A stretch of 18,597 bases of DNA, from positions 1-18,597 of the forward strand of contig DASQUP010000308.1 in assembly GCA_035641235.1 (NCBI GenBank), read 5' to 3'. This document shows positions 1-6,421 of this stretch, one piece after another. The DNA comes from DASQUP01 sp035641235 (GTDB lineage Bacteria > Actinomycetota > CADDZG01 > WHSQ01). The first letter of the stretch is position 1. Each line of letters begins with the position of its first letter. The notes beneath the pieces are model-generated. The model was not told where the DNA came from. It saw nothing but the letters and a program-made list of their open reading frames with translations, and made no database searches. The position numbers were made by a program, and so were the translations under genes.

Positions 1-70
1 GCCGCCGGTCGATTGAACGACGGGTCGCCCGTACCGCGGGCATCCCCCTAGACGCCAGAATCCCTCCCTA

Positions 71-76
71 TAGGCT
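71..76 (+). promoter_or_regulatory. Possible -10 element (TAGGCT) of the glycoside hydrolase gene
   Basis: TAGGCT fits the actinobacterial TANNNT -10 pattern and ends 9 nt before the ATG at 86, so the transcript could be leaderless or nearly so. The overlapping TATAGG (69-74) is an alternative. No convincing -35 box is visible. Confidence 0.35.
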
Positions 77-85
77 GCGGAACCA

Positions 86-1708
86 ATGCGAGTCCGCCCC
101 GGCCTGGTCCTTGCTGCTGTTTTCGCCTCTTTGCTCGTTCCATCGGGCGCGCCCGGCGCGCCGAACGCGCCGAACGAATCGGCAAATCGTCACTGGATCG
201 GAGTCCGGGAGCGCGGCGACGTTCGTGAGCTTTTCGACCGGCGCTCGGGAAACCGGTTCGTCCCCCGGGGTTCGAACCTGCTGATGAAGGTCCGCGAGGG
301 CGATCACTGGGCCAGCAGTCTTTTCCGCCCGCGCAACTGGAACCAGAAGCGAGTCCGCAAAGAGCTCACCGGGATGAAGCGCCTCGGGTACAACACCGTG
401 CGTGTGTTCATCGATCTGTGTCAGGTGGACTGCATCTCGACGAGCGGCGGCAGCATCCGGCGCCCCTATGCGAAGAACATCGCGGCATTCCTTCGGATTG
501 CCCGCAAGAAGGGTCTCGTCGTGATGCTTGCGTCCAACGACGTCCCCGATCGCGGCTACTCGAATCGCCTGCCGTGCTGCAGTCCGTTCGGCGGATATCG
601 CAACTCTCTCTGGCTCACTCGCAAGGGACACAACATTCTGATGGAGTACTGGGCGGAGGTGGTCCGGGCACTGCGACGGGAGCGGGCACCTCTGCAGGTC
701 GTGATCTATCAGCTCCAGCAGGAGCACTTCCTTCTCGAAGACGTCGAACCTCTCTCACTGGCAGGCGGCTCCGTGACGACGGCGGACGGCGAAACGTACG
801 ACATGGCGGATCCTCAGCAGAAGACCGAAATGGTGGAGTCCAATGTGCGCCTGGCGGCGCGCCGAGCCCGAGCGGCGATCAGACGGCTCGATCCCGGCGC
901 GCTCGTCACGATGGGATTCTTCGCTCGGTTCGACGGCGATCCCAGAGTCGTGCCGTCGCAGGCAATGCTCGAGTCCTCGGCACTAGATCTAGTCGATCTG
1001 CACCTTTACCCGGGTGTCGGGCATGATCTTCAGAACCAGGTCGATGCGATCGGGTTGTCGGACGCCGTAGAGAAGCCCGTCGTGATGGGGGAGTTCGGCG
1101 CGTTTCGGTTCGCATACGCAAACCCCAGGGTGGGCGCGTATTCGCTTGCGCACTGGCAGGCAGACTCGTGTGCCTTCGGCTTTGATGGATGGTTGACGTG
1201 GCTCTGGGCGAAAGACGACGACGAAGTCTTCGGGACCCGCGAAGGCGGGGGAGTGATCGGCCGGCAGCTATCACCGGTTCTGCAGCCCGATCCCTGCAGC
1301 GCGGAGGGCGTGCCGGCCAACCTCGCTCTGGGCGCTTCTGCGACGGCCTCGGCCTCGCTTCCAGAAGGCCCGCCCGGTCACGCGATCGACGGCCTTTTCG
1401 AAACCGGCTGGGGAGCGGGTGGCTTCCCACCGCAGTGGATTCAGATAGACCTCGGCGCCGTTAGGTCTGTGCACGAGATCTACCTCGCGGTCGATCAGTT
1501 TCCGGCGGGCGATACGCGCCATCGATTGCTGCTCGCCGGCGCGGACGGAGTTTTCACGCTCGCCGATGAGTTCGAAGGCCGCACCGAGCCGGGGGACGTG
1601 CTGAGCTTCCGCCCGCCGGTTCCGGTAACGGCGCGGTTCGTCCGAGTGGAGACCCTTTCGAGTCCGTCATGGGTGGGCTGGCACGAGATCCAGGTGTACG
1701 GGGAATGA
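86..1708 (+). CDS. Secreted glycoside-hydrolase-like protein with C-terminal discoidin (F5/8 type C) domain
   Basis: The 540-residue protein has an N-terminal signal peptide (about 1-24, hydrophobic with an Ala/Pro-rich end). Residues about 40-400 look like a clan GH-A TIM barrel of the cellulase/mannanase type. A strand ending in Q-Q-E213-H fits the acid/base Glu, and V-M-G-E336-F-G fits the nucleophile Glu; the spacing of about 120 residues is typical. Residues about 411-540 match an F5/8 type C carbohydrate-binding fold (N-L-A-L-G-A-S-A-T start, D-G-L-F-E-T, W-I-Q-I-D-L-G, F-V-R-V-E-T, W-H-E-I-Q-V-Y-G end). It probably hydrolyses or binds an extracellular polysaccharide; the substrate is unknown. 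One oddity is Gln, not the usual Asn, before the acid/base Glu. The ATG at 86 has no clear Shine-Dalgarno, but TAGGCT lies at 71-76. The gene converges on the glycosylase gene. The fold call is fairly firm; the exact GH family is not assigned. Confidence 0.82.
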   Translation: MRVRPGLVLAAVFASLLVPSGAPGAPNAPNESANRHWIGVRERGDVRELFDRRSGNRFVPRGSNLLMKVREGDHWASSLFRPRNWNQKRVRKELTGMKRLGYNTVRVFIDLCQVDCISTSGGSIRRPYAKNIAAFLRIARKKGLVVMLASNDVPDRGYSNRLPCCSPFGGYRNSLWLTRKGHNILMEYWAEVVRALRRERAPLQVVIYQLQQEHFLLEDVEPLSLAGGSVTTADGETYDMADPQQKTEMVESNVRLAARRARAAIRRLDPGALVTMGFFARFDGDPRVVPSQAMLESSALDLVDLHLYPGVGHDLQNQVDAIGLSDAVEKPVVMGEFGAFRFAYANPRVGAYSLAHWQADSCAFGFDGWLTWLWAKDDDEVFGTREGGGVIGRQLSPVLQPDPCSAEGVPANLALGASATASASLPEGPPGHAIDGLFETGWGAGGFPPQWIQIDLGAVRSVHEIYLAVDQFPAGDTRHRLLLAGADGVFTLADEFEGRTEPGDVLSFRPPVPVTARFVRVETLSSPSWVGWHEIQVYGE

Positions 1709-1792
1709 TCAGACTGCTGCCCGGCGCGCCGAAATGTACGTTAGCCCACGTCCTGCGTAGGTAAACGGACGACTCACGATGTCCGGTTCGAC

Positions 1793-2347
1793 TCAGCGGC
1801 GCGCGGCTGCGCGCAGCTCGCCGAAGACCACAGCAAGGTCGGGAAGCTGGTAGTGCGCGTTGAGACCGCTCGGATTCGGTAGGAGCCATACCTGTGACTC
1901 CGCGATCGTCGCGTGCTGGCGCCCGACGGTCGCGGTCTTCCGGCCGAACGCCACCCGATAGGCAGTGAGGCCAAGGAAGGCAACCCAGCTTGGCTGGTAT
2001 CGAGCAACCTTGCGCCGCAATGTCCGTGCGCCGGCGCGCAGTTCGTCGTCGTGAAGGTGATCCGCCGTTGCAGTTGCTCTGCGGACGAGGTTTGTGATGC
2101 CGAGGCCGTACTCGAGTAACTCGTGCTCTTCAAACGGGCCCAACACGCGCGGTGTGAATCCGGAGGCATGAAGAGCCTTCCAGAAGCGATTGCCGGGGCG
2201 CGCGAAGTGATGTCTAACCGCGCCCGAGTAGAGCCCAGGGTTGATGCCGCAGAACAGCACGTCGAGCTCGGTCCCGATGACGTCCCGCACCTTTGCGCCC
2301 TCGGCCGCTGCGAGCTGCTCCTTAGTCGGCCGCCACGGTTCCTCCAT
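1793..2347 (-). CDS. mug: G:T/U mismatch-specific DNA glycosylase (Mug/TDG family)
   Basis: This is a base-excision repair enzyme that removes uracil or thymine from G mismatches. The 184-residue protein carries both hallmark motifs of uracil-DNA-glycosylase family 2: G-I-N-P-G at 34-38, with N36 as the catalytic Asn position, and N-P-S-G-L-N at 158-163. The reading frame extends upstream to 2407, but the ATG at 2345-2347 gives a length close to the family (E. coli Mug is 168 residues) and removes a Gly/Ala/Pro-rich stretch with no family resemblance. TAACGT (minus strand, 2356-2361) lies 8 nt before this ATG, which also supports the start. It is transcribed away from the M23-lipase fusion gene, and its 3' end faces the glycoside hydrolase gene 84 bp away. 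Confidence 0.9.
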   Translation of the reverse strand: MEEPWRPTKEQLAAAEGAKVRDVIGTELDVLFCGINPGLYSGAVRHHFARPGNRFWKALHASGFTPRVLGPFEEHELLEYGLGITNLVRRATATADHLHDDELRAGARTLRRKVARYQPSWVAFLGLTAYRVAFGRKTATVGRQHATIAESQVWLLPNPSGLNAHYQLPDLAVVFGELRAAARR

Positions 2348-2355
2348 GGCGCCGC

Positions 2356-2361
2356 ACGTTA
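2356..2361 (-). promoter_or_regulatory. Possible -10 element (TAACGT) of the mug-like gene
   Basis: On the minus strand TAACGT fits TANNNT and is separated by 8 nt from the ATG at 2347, consistent with a leaderless transcript. No clear Shine-Dalgarno is present. Confidence 0.35.
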
Positions 2362-2462
2362 GCGGACTGCCGGGCCACCCGGCGCCGGCCCCGTGAGCCG
2401 AACCCATCGATCAATCGGCGGGTTCAGAATCCAATCCCAATGTTTTCTGCGTCCAGCCCGAA

Positions 2463-2480
2463 CTGTGGCGCGCGCCACAG
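2463..2480. promoter_or_regulatory. 18-bp perfect palindrome upstream of the M23-lipase gene (possible operator)
   Basis: CTGTGGCGCGCGCCACAG is a perfect palindrome in the 165-bp divergent region between the glycosylase and M23-lipase genes. It ends 32 nt before the ATG at 2513, where a dimeric repressor could sit on the promoter. It could also be extruded as a hairpin in RNA. The regulator is unknown. Confidence 0.45.
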
Positions 2481-2512
2481 CGCGCCGGCCCGTCAGGTGC
2501 CAACCTCGTCGC

Positions 2513-4090
2513 ATGCGCAGGCTCCTAATCCCAGCGGTCGCTCTCGTCGCGTTGCTTCCGGTTCCCGCTGCCGGGCAAGTCGCCCAGCAGCCCGTCGCGC
2601 CCGCCGAGCCGCGGGCGCCCGATCCGGCGCGGCCCTGGTTGATCCCTCCCGTCGACGGCGTGATTGGGCGGCGGTGGCAGGCACCCAGGACCGACTGGGG
2701 ACCGGGCCATCGCGGGATCGACTACCTCCTCCCCTCAGCGGAGGGAGTTTCGGTCCGCGCGGCGGCCTCGGGTCGTGTGAAGTTCGCAGGACAGGTCGGT
2801 GGTTTCCTCGCCATGACGATTCAGCACACCGGGGGAATGGAGAGCACCTACTCGCAGCTCGCCGAGATCCTGGTGGAAGCCGGCGACTATGTCCAGCAGG
2901 GCGCCTGGATCGGACGTGCGAGCTTCGCCCATGCAATCAAGGACCCCACCACGGGCATCGCTCACGACGAGAACGGTTCCGGACTTCACTTCGGAGTGAA
3001 GGTGGACGGCGAGTACGTCGATCCCGAGGACTACCTCGGTCCACTCGACGTATCCGATGCGATCCATCTGGCTCCGCTTATCGGCGAGTGGGCCGAGGAC
3101 ATACCCAACTACCAGGCGGGTTCGTACCTCGACGAGGAGTGCCGCGATCCGAAACTCCCTTCGGATCGCGAGCCACCCAACGACAACATCGTTGTGCTGA
3201 TACCTGGAATCTCGTCGCAGACTCCGGGCGACGGGAATAGCCATGTTGCGTTCGGCCTTCCGACTGCTCTCGGCTATCCGCGTGAGCGCACTTACTTCTT
3301 CTCCTACGAAGGGTCGGACGACTCCGACTTGCACGAGCGATACGGACGGGTGGCCACCAATCAGTCGATCCGCTCGGCCGCGGGGAAACTCGCAACGATG
3401 TTGATAAGGGTGGCGCGGCGCCATCCGGGTAGCGACGTCGATCTCATCGGGCATTCCCAGGGAGGGCTGATCGCCCGCGCTCTGATGGACCAGACGGCCG
3501 ACGCTTGGCAGCGGGGGCTGCCGCGCATCGATCACCTCCTTACAATCTCGACCCCACACGACGGAACCCACCTGGCCTCACTGGGAAAAGATCTCAAGGA
3601 AGGGACGATTACAGGAGGAGCGCTTGCCCGTGCCGCTCAGGAGTGGTCCGAACGCGGGGGACCGATACCGAATCCCTTTGGTGCGGCGCTCCGGGACATG
3701 AGCCCCCGTTCGCAGCTACTCGAGAGCCTTGCCTCGGCGGACGTCCTTCTGGGGACAAAGGCGCTGTCCCTCGCGGCGGCCACCGATGTCCTGGTGCCGG
3801 CCAATCGAGCACGCTGGGAGGGCAAGGCAAATCAGATCGTGGGGCCGAGCGGTCCCTCCGCTCACTCCGGAGTCCTTGGTGCCCCCGCTGCCCTTAGGGT
3901 CGCTGGCGCCTTCCTTCGAGACGCCCCCGTCTCCTGTATTGCAGTCAGCGACTACCTCGGCTCTGCGACGGGAGCCGCGGTGGACATGGTGCACAAGCTG
4001 CTGCCCGACTTGTATTCAGGGGCCGAAGATGCGGCGTTTCGCCGCTTTTTCGGAGGCCCTTGGGGCCGCTCGACCCGGGGCCGAAGATGA
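2513..4090 (+). CDS. Secreted fusion: degenerate M23 peptidase domain + lipase-type alpha/beta hydrolase
   Basis: The 525-residue protein starts with a signal peptide (M-R-R-L-L-I-P, cleavage near the A-A-G at 19-21). Residues about 45-180 form a LytM/M23 fold with zinc ligands H66 and D70 (H-R-G-I-D) and H159 (G-L-H-F). The usual catalytic histidines are replaced: Y-x-H-L is Y-S-Q115-L and H-x-H is G157-L-H159. The domain is therefore probably a binding or structural module rather than an active endopeptidase. Residues about 225-480 form a lipase/PGAP1-like hydrolase with G-H-S315-Q-G-G, D425 (T-D-V-L-V-P) and H451 in the correct order for a catalytic triad, so this half is probably an active esterase. 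An upstream in-frame start at 2393 would put 40 basic residues ahead of the signal peptide, so 2513 is preferred. Substrate unknown. Confidence 0.85.
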   Translation: MRRLLIPAVALVALLPVPAAGQVAQQPVAPAEPRAPDPARPWLIPPVDGVIGRRWQAPRTDWGPGHRGIDYLLPSAEGVSVRAAASGRVKFAGQVGGFLAMTIQHTGGMESTYSQLAEILVEAGDYVQQGAWIGRASFAHAIKDPTTGIAHDENGSGLHFGVKVDGEYVDPEDYLGPLDVSDAIHLAPLIGEWAEDIPNYQAGSYLDEECRDPKLPSDREPPNDNIVVLIPGISSQTPGDGNSHVAFGLPTALGYPRERTYFFSYEGSDDSDLHERYGRVATNQSIRSAAGKLATMLIRVARRHPGSDVDLIGHSQGGLIARALMDQTADAWQRGLPRIDHLLTISTPHDGTHLASLGKDLKEGTITGGALARAAQEWSERGGPIPNPFGAALRDMSPRSQLLESLASADVLLGTKALSLAAATDVLVPANRARWEGKANQIVGPSGPSAHSGVLGAPAALRVAGAFLRDAPVSCIAVSDYLGSATGAAVDMVHKLLPDLYSGAEDAAFRRFFGGPWGRSTRGRR

Positions 4091-4115
4091 CGGCCCCGGG
4101 TTCGATAACGACCGA

Positions 4116-4155
4116 GCCCCCTCCGTCGGGGGGATGGGCGGTGAGCGGAGGGGGC
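4116..4155 (+). terminator. Inverted repeat after the M23-lipase gene
   Basis: GCCCCCTCCG (4116-4125) and CGGAGGGGGC (4146-4155) are perfect 10-bp arms around a 20-nt loop, starting 26 nt after the stop codon. There is no U-run directly after it. It could stabilise the mRNA 3' end or act with the following hairpins. Confidence 0.45.
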
Positions 4156-4160
4156 CCGTG

Positions 4161-4210
4161 AGTCCCGGGTGGGGGACATCTATGAAGTCCCGGGGGGTGG
4201 GACTTTGTTT
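4161..4210 (+). terminator. Two tandem hairpins ending in TTTGTTT, probable intrinsic terminator
   Basis: A hairpin with arms GTCCC (4162-4166) and GGGAC (4173-4177) is followed by a second with arms AAGTCCC (4185-4191) and GGGACTT (4199-4205), then TGTTT. The two units start with the same nine bases, AGTCCCGGG, 25 nt apart, which suggests a duplicated terminator hairpin. The T-rich end fits factor-independent termination of the upstream lipase transcript. Confidence 0.5.
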
Positions 4211-4220
4211 ATGATATCGA

Positions 4221-4238
4221 TTGTGAAGGCTTTCACAA
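4221..4238. promoter_or_regulatory. Rex-like / Crp-like operator (TTGTGAAGGCTTTCACAA)
   Basis: The 7-bp arms TTGTGAA and TTCACAA are perfectly complementary around a 4-nt centre. This is the layout of the redox repressor Rex operator (TTGTGAA-N4-TTCACAA). The inner TGTGA-N6-TCACA also matches the Crp/FNR-family consensus, so sequence alone cannot separate the two. It lies in the AT-richer stretch between the terminator hairpins and the metallopeptidase gene, 84 nt upstream of that gene's TAGGAT element. At that distance it would suit an activator or an unrecognised upstream promoter better than direct occlusion. Confidence 0.5.
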
Positions 4239-4322
4239 GCTTTCTCAAGCGGTCTCGGCGCCAAGTTGTGACCAACTATTTGGTTTCGAGGTACAAACCG
4301 TGGTCTCCGCGGCGCCTGGCAA

Positions 4323-4328
4323 TAGGAT
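4323..4328 (+). promoter_or_regulatory. Possible -10 element (TAGGAT) of the DUF45 metallopeptidase gene
   Basis: TAGGAT is followed by 6 nt and then the ATG at 4335, the spacing expected for a leaderless mRNA. The same hexamer precedes greA and the SDR gene. No -35 box is obvious. Confidence 0.45.
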
Positions 4329-4334
4329 TCGCCC

Positions 4335-4871
4335 ATGGCTAACCGTTTGCCCCTGGACGTCCCGGGTATGGAGAGCGAGTTTCGCCGGGTGGAGGTTCGG
4401 CGCAGCTCTCGCCGCAAGAAGACCATCTCCGCGGAGATTGTCGGCGATGCCCTGCTTGTATCCATTCCAGCTAGATTATCGCGCGCCGAGGAACAAGAGT
4501 GGGTGACCGTCATGGCGTCCCGGATGGCCGAACGGCGCCGGCGTGACCGCTTGAACACGGACGGAGACCTCGCCCGGCGCGCTGCCGACCTGGCCGACCG
4601 CTATCTGGGCGGGATCCGGCCCGCCGACATCGGATGGGTCACCAATCAGAAGTCTCGCTGGGGTTCGTGTTCACCGGACGAAGGCGTTATCCGGATATCA
4701 CTGGCGCTCGTCGACTATCCCGCGTGGGTGCGCGATTACGTCATCGTGCACGAACTCGCCCACCTGCTCGTGGCGGATCACTCCCCGGAGTTCTGGGATC
4801 TGGTTAACCGTTATCCACTGACCGAACGCGCGCGGGGATTTCTCATTGCCAAGGGGATAGAAGAGGGCTGA
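4335..4871 (+). CDS. YgjP-like zinc metallopeptidase domain protein (DUF45)
   Basis: The 178-residue protein has the gluzincin-like signature H139-E-L-A-H143 followed by H149-S-P-E-F-W, which supplies the third metal ligand, and the W-G-S-C motif at 109-112. Both are typical of the YgjP/DUF45 (WLM-type) metallopeptidase family. Length is normal for a compact member. There is no signal peptide, so it should be cytoplasmic; the cellular substrate of this family is not well defined. The ATG at 4335 is chosen because TAGGAT lies 6 nt upstream; a second Met at residue 12 is a possible alternative. The gene converges on the rhodanese gene with only 17 nt between them. Confidence 0.88.
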   Translation: MANRLPLDVPGMESEFRRVEVRRSSRRKKTISAEIVGDALLVSIPARLSRAEEQEWVTVMASRMAERRRRDRLNTDGDLARRAADLADRYLGGIRPADIGWVTNQKSRWGSCSPDEGVIRISLALVDYPAWVRDYVIVHELAHLLVADHSPEFWDLVNRYPLTERARGFLIAKGIEEG

Positions 4872-4877
4872 CTCCCG

Positions 4878-4889
4878 GCCGGTTCCGGC
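4878..4889. terminator. Small hairpin between convergent DUF45 and rhodanese genes
   Basis: GCCGG (4878-4882) and CCGGC (4885-4889) form a 5-bp stem with a 2-nt loop in the 17-nt gap between the two convergent stop codons. There is no U-run, so a role as a bidirectional terminator is only a suggestion. Confidence 0.2.
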
Positions 4890-5464
4890 TAGGGACCCCT
4901 CCAGATCAGGACCTCCTCGACTCCGGCGCGTTCCAGGATTCCCACTGCCAGCGCGGCGCGCACTCCATATCCGGCCGTGACTGCAACACGAGGGGAGTCG
5001 GCAACCTCGCCGACTCGCTTCCACAGCTGGTCGATCGGGAGGTGCACGGATTCGTCCACCTTCGGCGCTCCGGCGTCCCCGACGTCGAGGACAACACCGG
5101 AGCCCTCGATCGTTTCCTCCGCTACATCGGTCGATGCCGGGGTGCCGCGAACCGCGGCCCAGCGGTTGATCGCGTCCTCAGCGGCTCCGAGGACCGTGAA
5201 ACCCTTGCCTCGCAGCGACGCGGCGGCGTGAACGTAGTCCACCCCGCCCAGGTCGACGAGGACCAGCGGCAAATCGAGCGGAAGGCAGTCCCGGGCGCGC
5301 GAGGCCATTCCCGGACCGCGCTCGTAGAGGAGTTCGATCGAGCCGGGGATGTGCACCTCCAGGTAGGCGTCGACCGGTCGGAGGTCCACAAACGCCGCTC
5401 CACCGTCGACGGACGCAAGCGCGTCGTCGAATGGAAGCTGCCTGAGCGTACGGGTCGCAAGCAC
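4889..5464 (-). CDS. Tandem rhodanese-fold protein lacking active-site cysteines
   Basis: The 191-residue protein contains two rhodanese-like repeats. The first (about 8-105) has F-V-D-L-R-P-V-D-A-Y and H-I-P-G-S-I, the classic CH2A/CH2B-like start. The second (about 120-190) has V-V-L-D-V-G and a C-terminal helix plus V-E-E-V-L-I-W-R-G. At the active-site loops, where a Cys normally follows the V-x-V strand, the residues are D-L-G-G (71-74) and T-A-G-Y-G (163-167). The only Cys in the protein is C60, outside either loop. Sulfurtransferase activity is therefore unlikely; a binding or regulatory role is possible. The start is GTG at 5462-5464, with GAGAAT 6 nt upstream as a weak -10. It is transcribed divergently from fxsA. 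Confidence 0.78.
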   Translation of the reverse strand: MLATRTLRQLPFDDALASVDGGAAFVDLRPVDAYLEVHIPGSIELLYERGPGMASRARDCLPLDLPLVLVDLGGVDYVHAAASLRGKGFTVLGAAEDAINRWAAVRGTPASTDVAEETIEGSGVVLDVGDAGAPKVDESVHLPIDQLWKRVGEVADSPRVAVTAGYGVRAALAVGILERAGVEEVLIWRGP

Positions 5465-5544
5465 CCTAGGATTCTCTCAGATGTCTGCGCCGCGCCGGGA
5501 TGGACATTGCGCGAGTAACCTGCGCGGCACCTCATACTGGCCGT

Positions 5545-6045
5545 ATGGGAATTCTCTTTTTGCTGTTGCTGGCGGTCCCTATTGCGGAGCTTTATGTCAT
5601 CGTGCAAGTGGCCGGTGCGCTGGGTTTCTTCGAGACACTTGTTCTGCTGATCGGGATATCGATTGCCGGCGCGTTCCTACTCAAGCAGCAGGGTCTGGCT
5701 ACCTGGGTCAGATTCCAAGACTCTCTCGCGCGTGGACAGATTCCAGCGCGCGAGGTCACAGACGGTGCCCTGATTCTCGTGGGCGGCGCGCTGTTGCTTA
5801 CTCCGGGATTTCTTACCGACGCAGTCGGGCTCGTCCTTCTACTCCCGCCAACGCGTGCCGTAGTCAAGTCTGCGTCGCGCCGATTGCTCGGGCGGTGGGC
5901 CGAGCAACGTTTCGTGCCCGGCGGCGCACGGGTCTACACGACCGGAGCCACCAGGACGAGGCGGACGTACTACGACGACGCTAATCCGCCCCAGGGGGAG
6001 TCTCGGCCCCTTCGACCCGGCGAGGGCGATTCTCGGGATAGTTGA
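5545..6045 (+). CDS. fxsA: FxsA-family membrane protein
   Basis: The 166-residue protein begins with a transmembrane helix (G-I-L-F-L-L-L-L-A-V-P-I-A-E), followed by a second hydrophobic segment at about 27-47. The family hallmark L-L-T-P-G-F-L-T-D-A-V-G-L lies at about 92-104, before a third hydrophobic stretch ending in P-P-T-R. FxsA proteins are small inner-membrane proteins; E. coli FxsA suppresses phage T7 exclusion by F plasmid when overproduced, but the native role is unclear. The polar tail after residue 115 is Arg/Gly rich. An in-frame ATG at 5500 would add 15 residues ahead of the first helix. The ATG at 5545 is preferred, with CATACT 6 nt upstream. The last 65 bp overlap the 3' end of the convergent 137-residue protein gene. 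Confidence 0.88.
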   Translation: MGILFLLLLAVPIAELYVIVQVAGALGFFETLVLLIGISIAGAFLLKQQGLATWVRFQDSLARGQIPAREVTDGALILVGGALLLTPGFLTDAVGLVLLLPPTRAVVKSASRRLLGRWAEQRFVPGGARVYTTGATRTRRTYYDDANPPQGESRPLRPGEGDSRDS

Positions 6046-6394
6046 TCACCGGGCCTACGGCGCCCTGCTCCGGATAGGCACCGCGGTCGAAATCCTCGCG
6101 CGGGCGTTGGTGCGCGTTCATGCGCACACGCAGGTCCTCCGGGTACTCGCCGACGTGGACGGGAACTCCGAGCGATCGGGCCACTCCCTCCGCCTCTTCG
6201 GTCGAGTGATAGACCCACCGGCTCCACCGACCCTCCGCATCAACGAGCACGAGCTGCGCGTCGTGCAACCCAATGCGAACGACCACTGCGTCCGTCCCCT
6301 CGCCCGCGAGGGCAACGAAGTCCTGCGGGTAGCGGACCTTGCTTGGATCCACTCCTCCTTCTGATACGTCCTCGAAGGGCCACGCTCGGGACAC
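5981..6394 (-). CDS. Hypothetical 137-residue protein, second gene of the SDR operon
   Basis: I do not recognise the family. The protein has a folded-looking core with alternating strands and helices (about 20-90: R-Y-P-Q-D-F-V-A-L, A-V-V-V-R-I-G, Q-L-V-L-V-D-A-E-G-R-W-S-R-W-V-Y) and a Pro/Arg/Glu-rich tail. There is no signal peptide or membrane segment. The GTG start at 6392-6394 is well supported by a GGAGG Shine-Dalgarno (minus strand, 6401-6405) at a 6-nt spacing. It starts 27 nt after the SDR stop codon on the same strand, so the two are probably co-transcribed. Its final 65 bp run antisense into the fxsA 3' end. That it is a real gene rests on the RBS and operon position. Confidence 0.7.
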   Translation of the reverse strand: MSRAWPFEDVSEGGVDPSKVRYPQDFVALAGEGTDAVVVRIGLHDAQLVLVDAEGRWSRWVYHSTEEAEGVARSLGVPVHVGEYPEDLRVRMNAHQRPREDFDRGAYPEQGAVGPVINYPENRPRRVEGAETPPGAD

Positions 6395-6421
6395 GTCACA
6401 CCTCCATTGCTGGTCGGGGCA

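Noticed and set aside
1..85. Small hairpin ACGGG/CCCGT at 20-32 as an upstream terminator
   Set aside because: The stem is only 5 bp with no T-run, and the upstream gene is outside the window.
1709..1792. Possible terminator between the glycoside hydrolase and mug-like genes
   Set aside because: No stem longer than a few base pairs and no T-run could be found in the 84-bp gap.
2735..3571. 278-residue minus-strand frame opposite the M23-lipase gene
   Set aside because: The plus strand carries M23 and lipase motifs over the same region; the minus frame has no domain or RBS.
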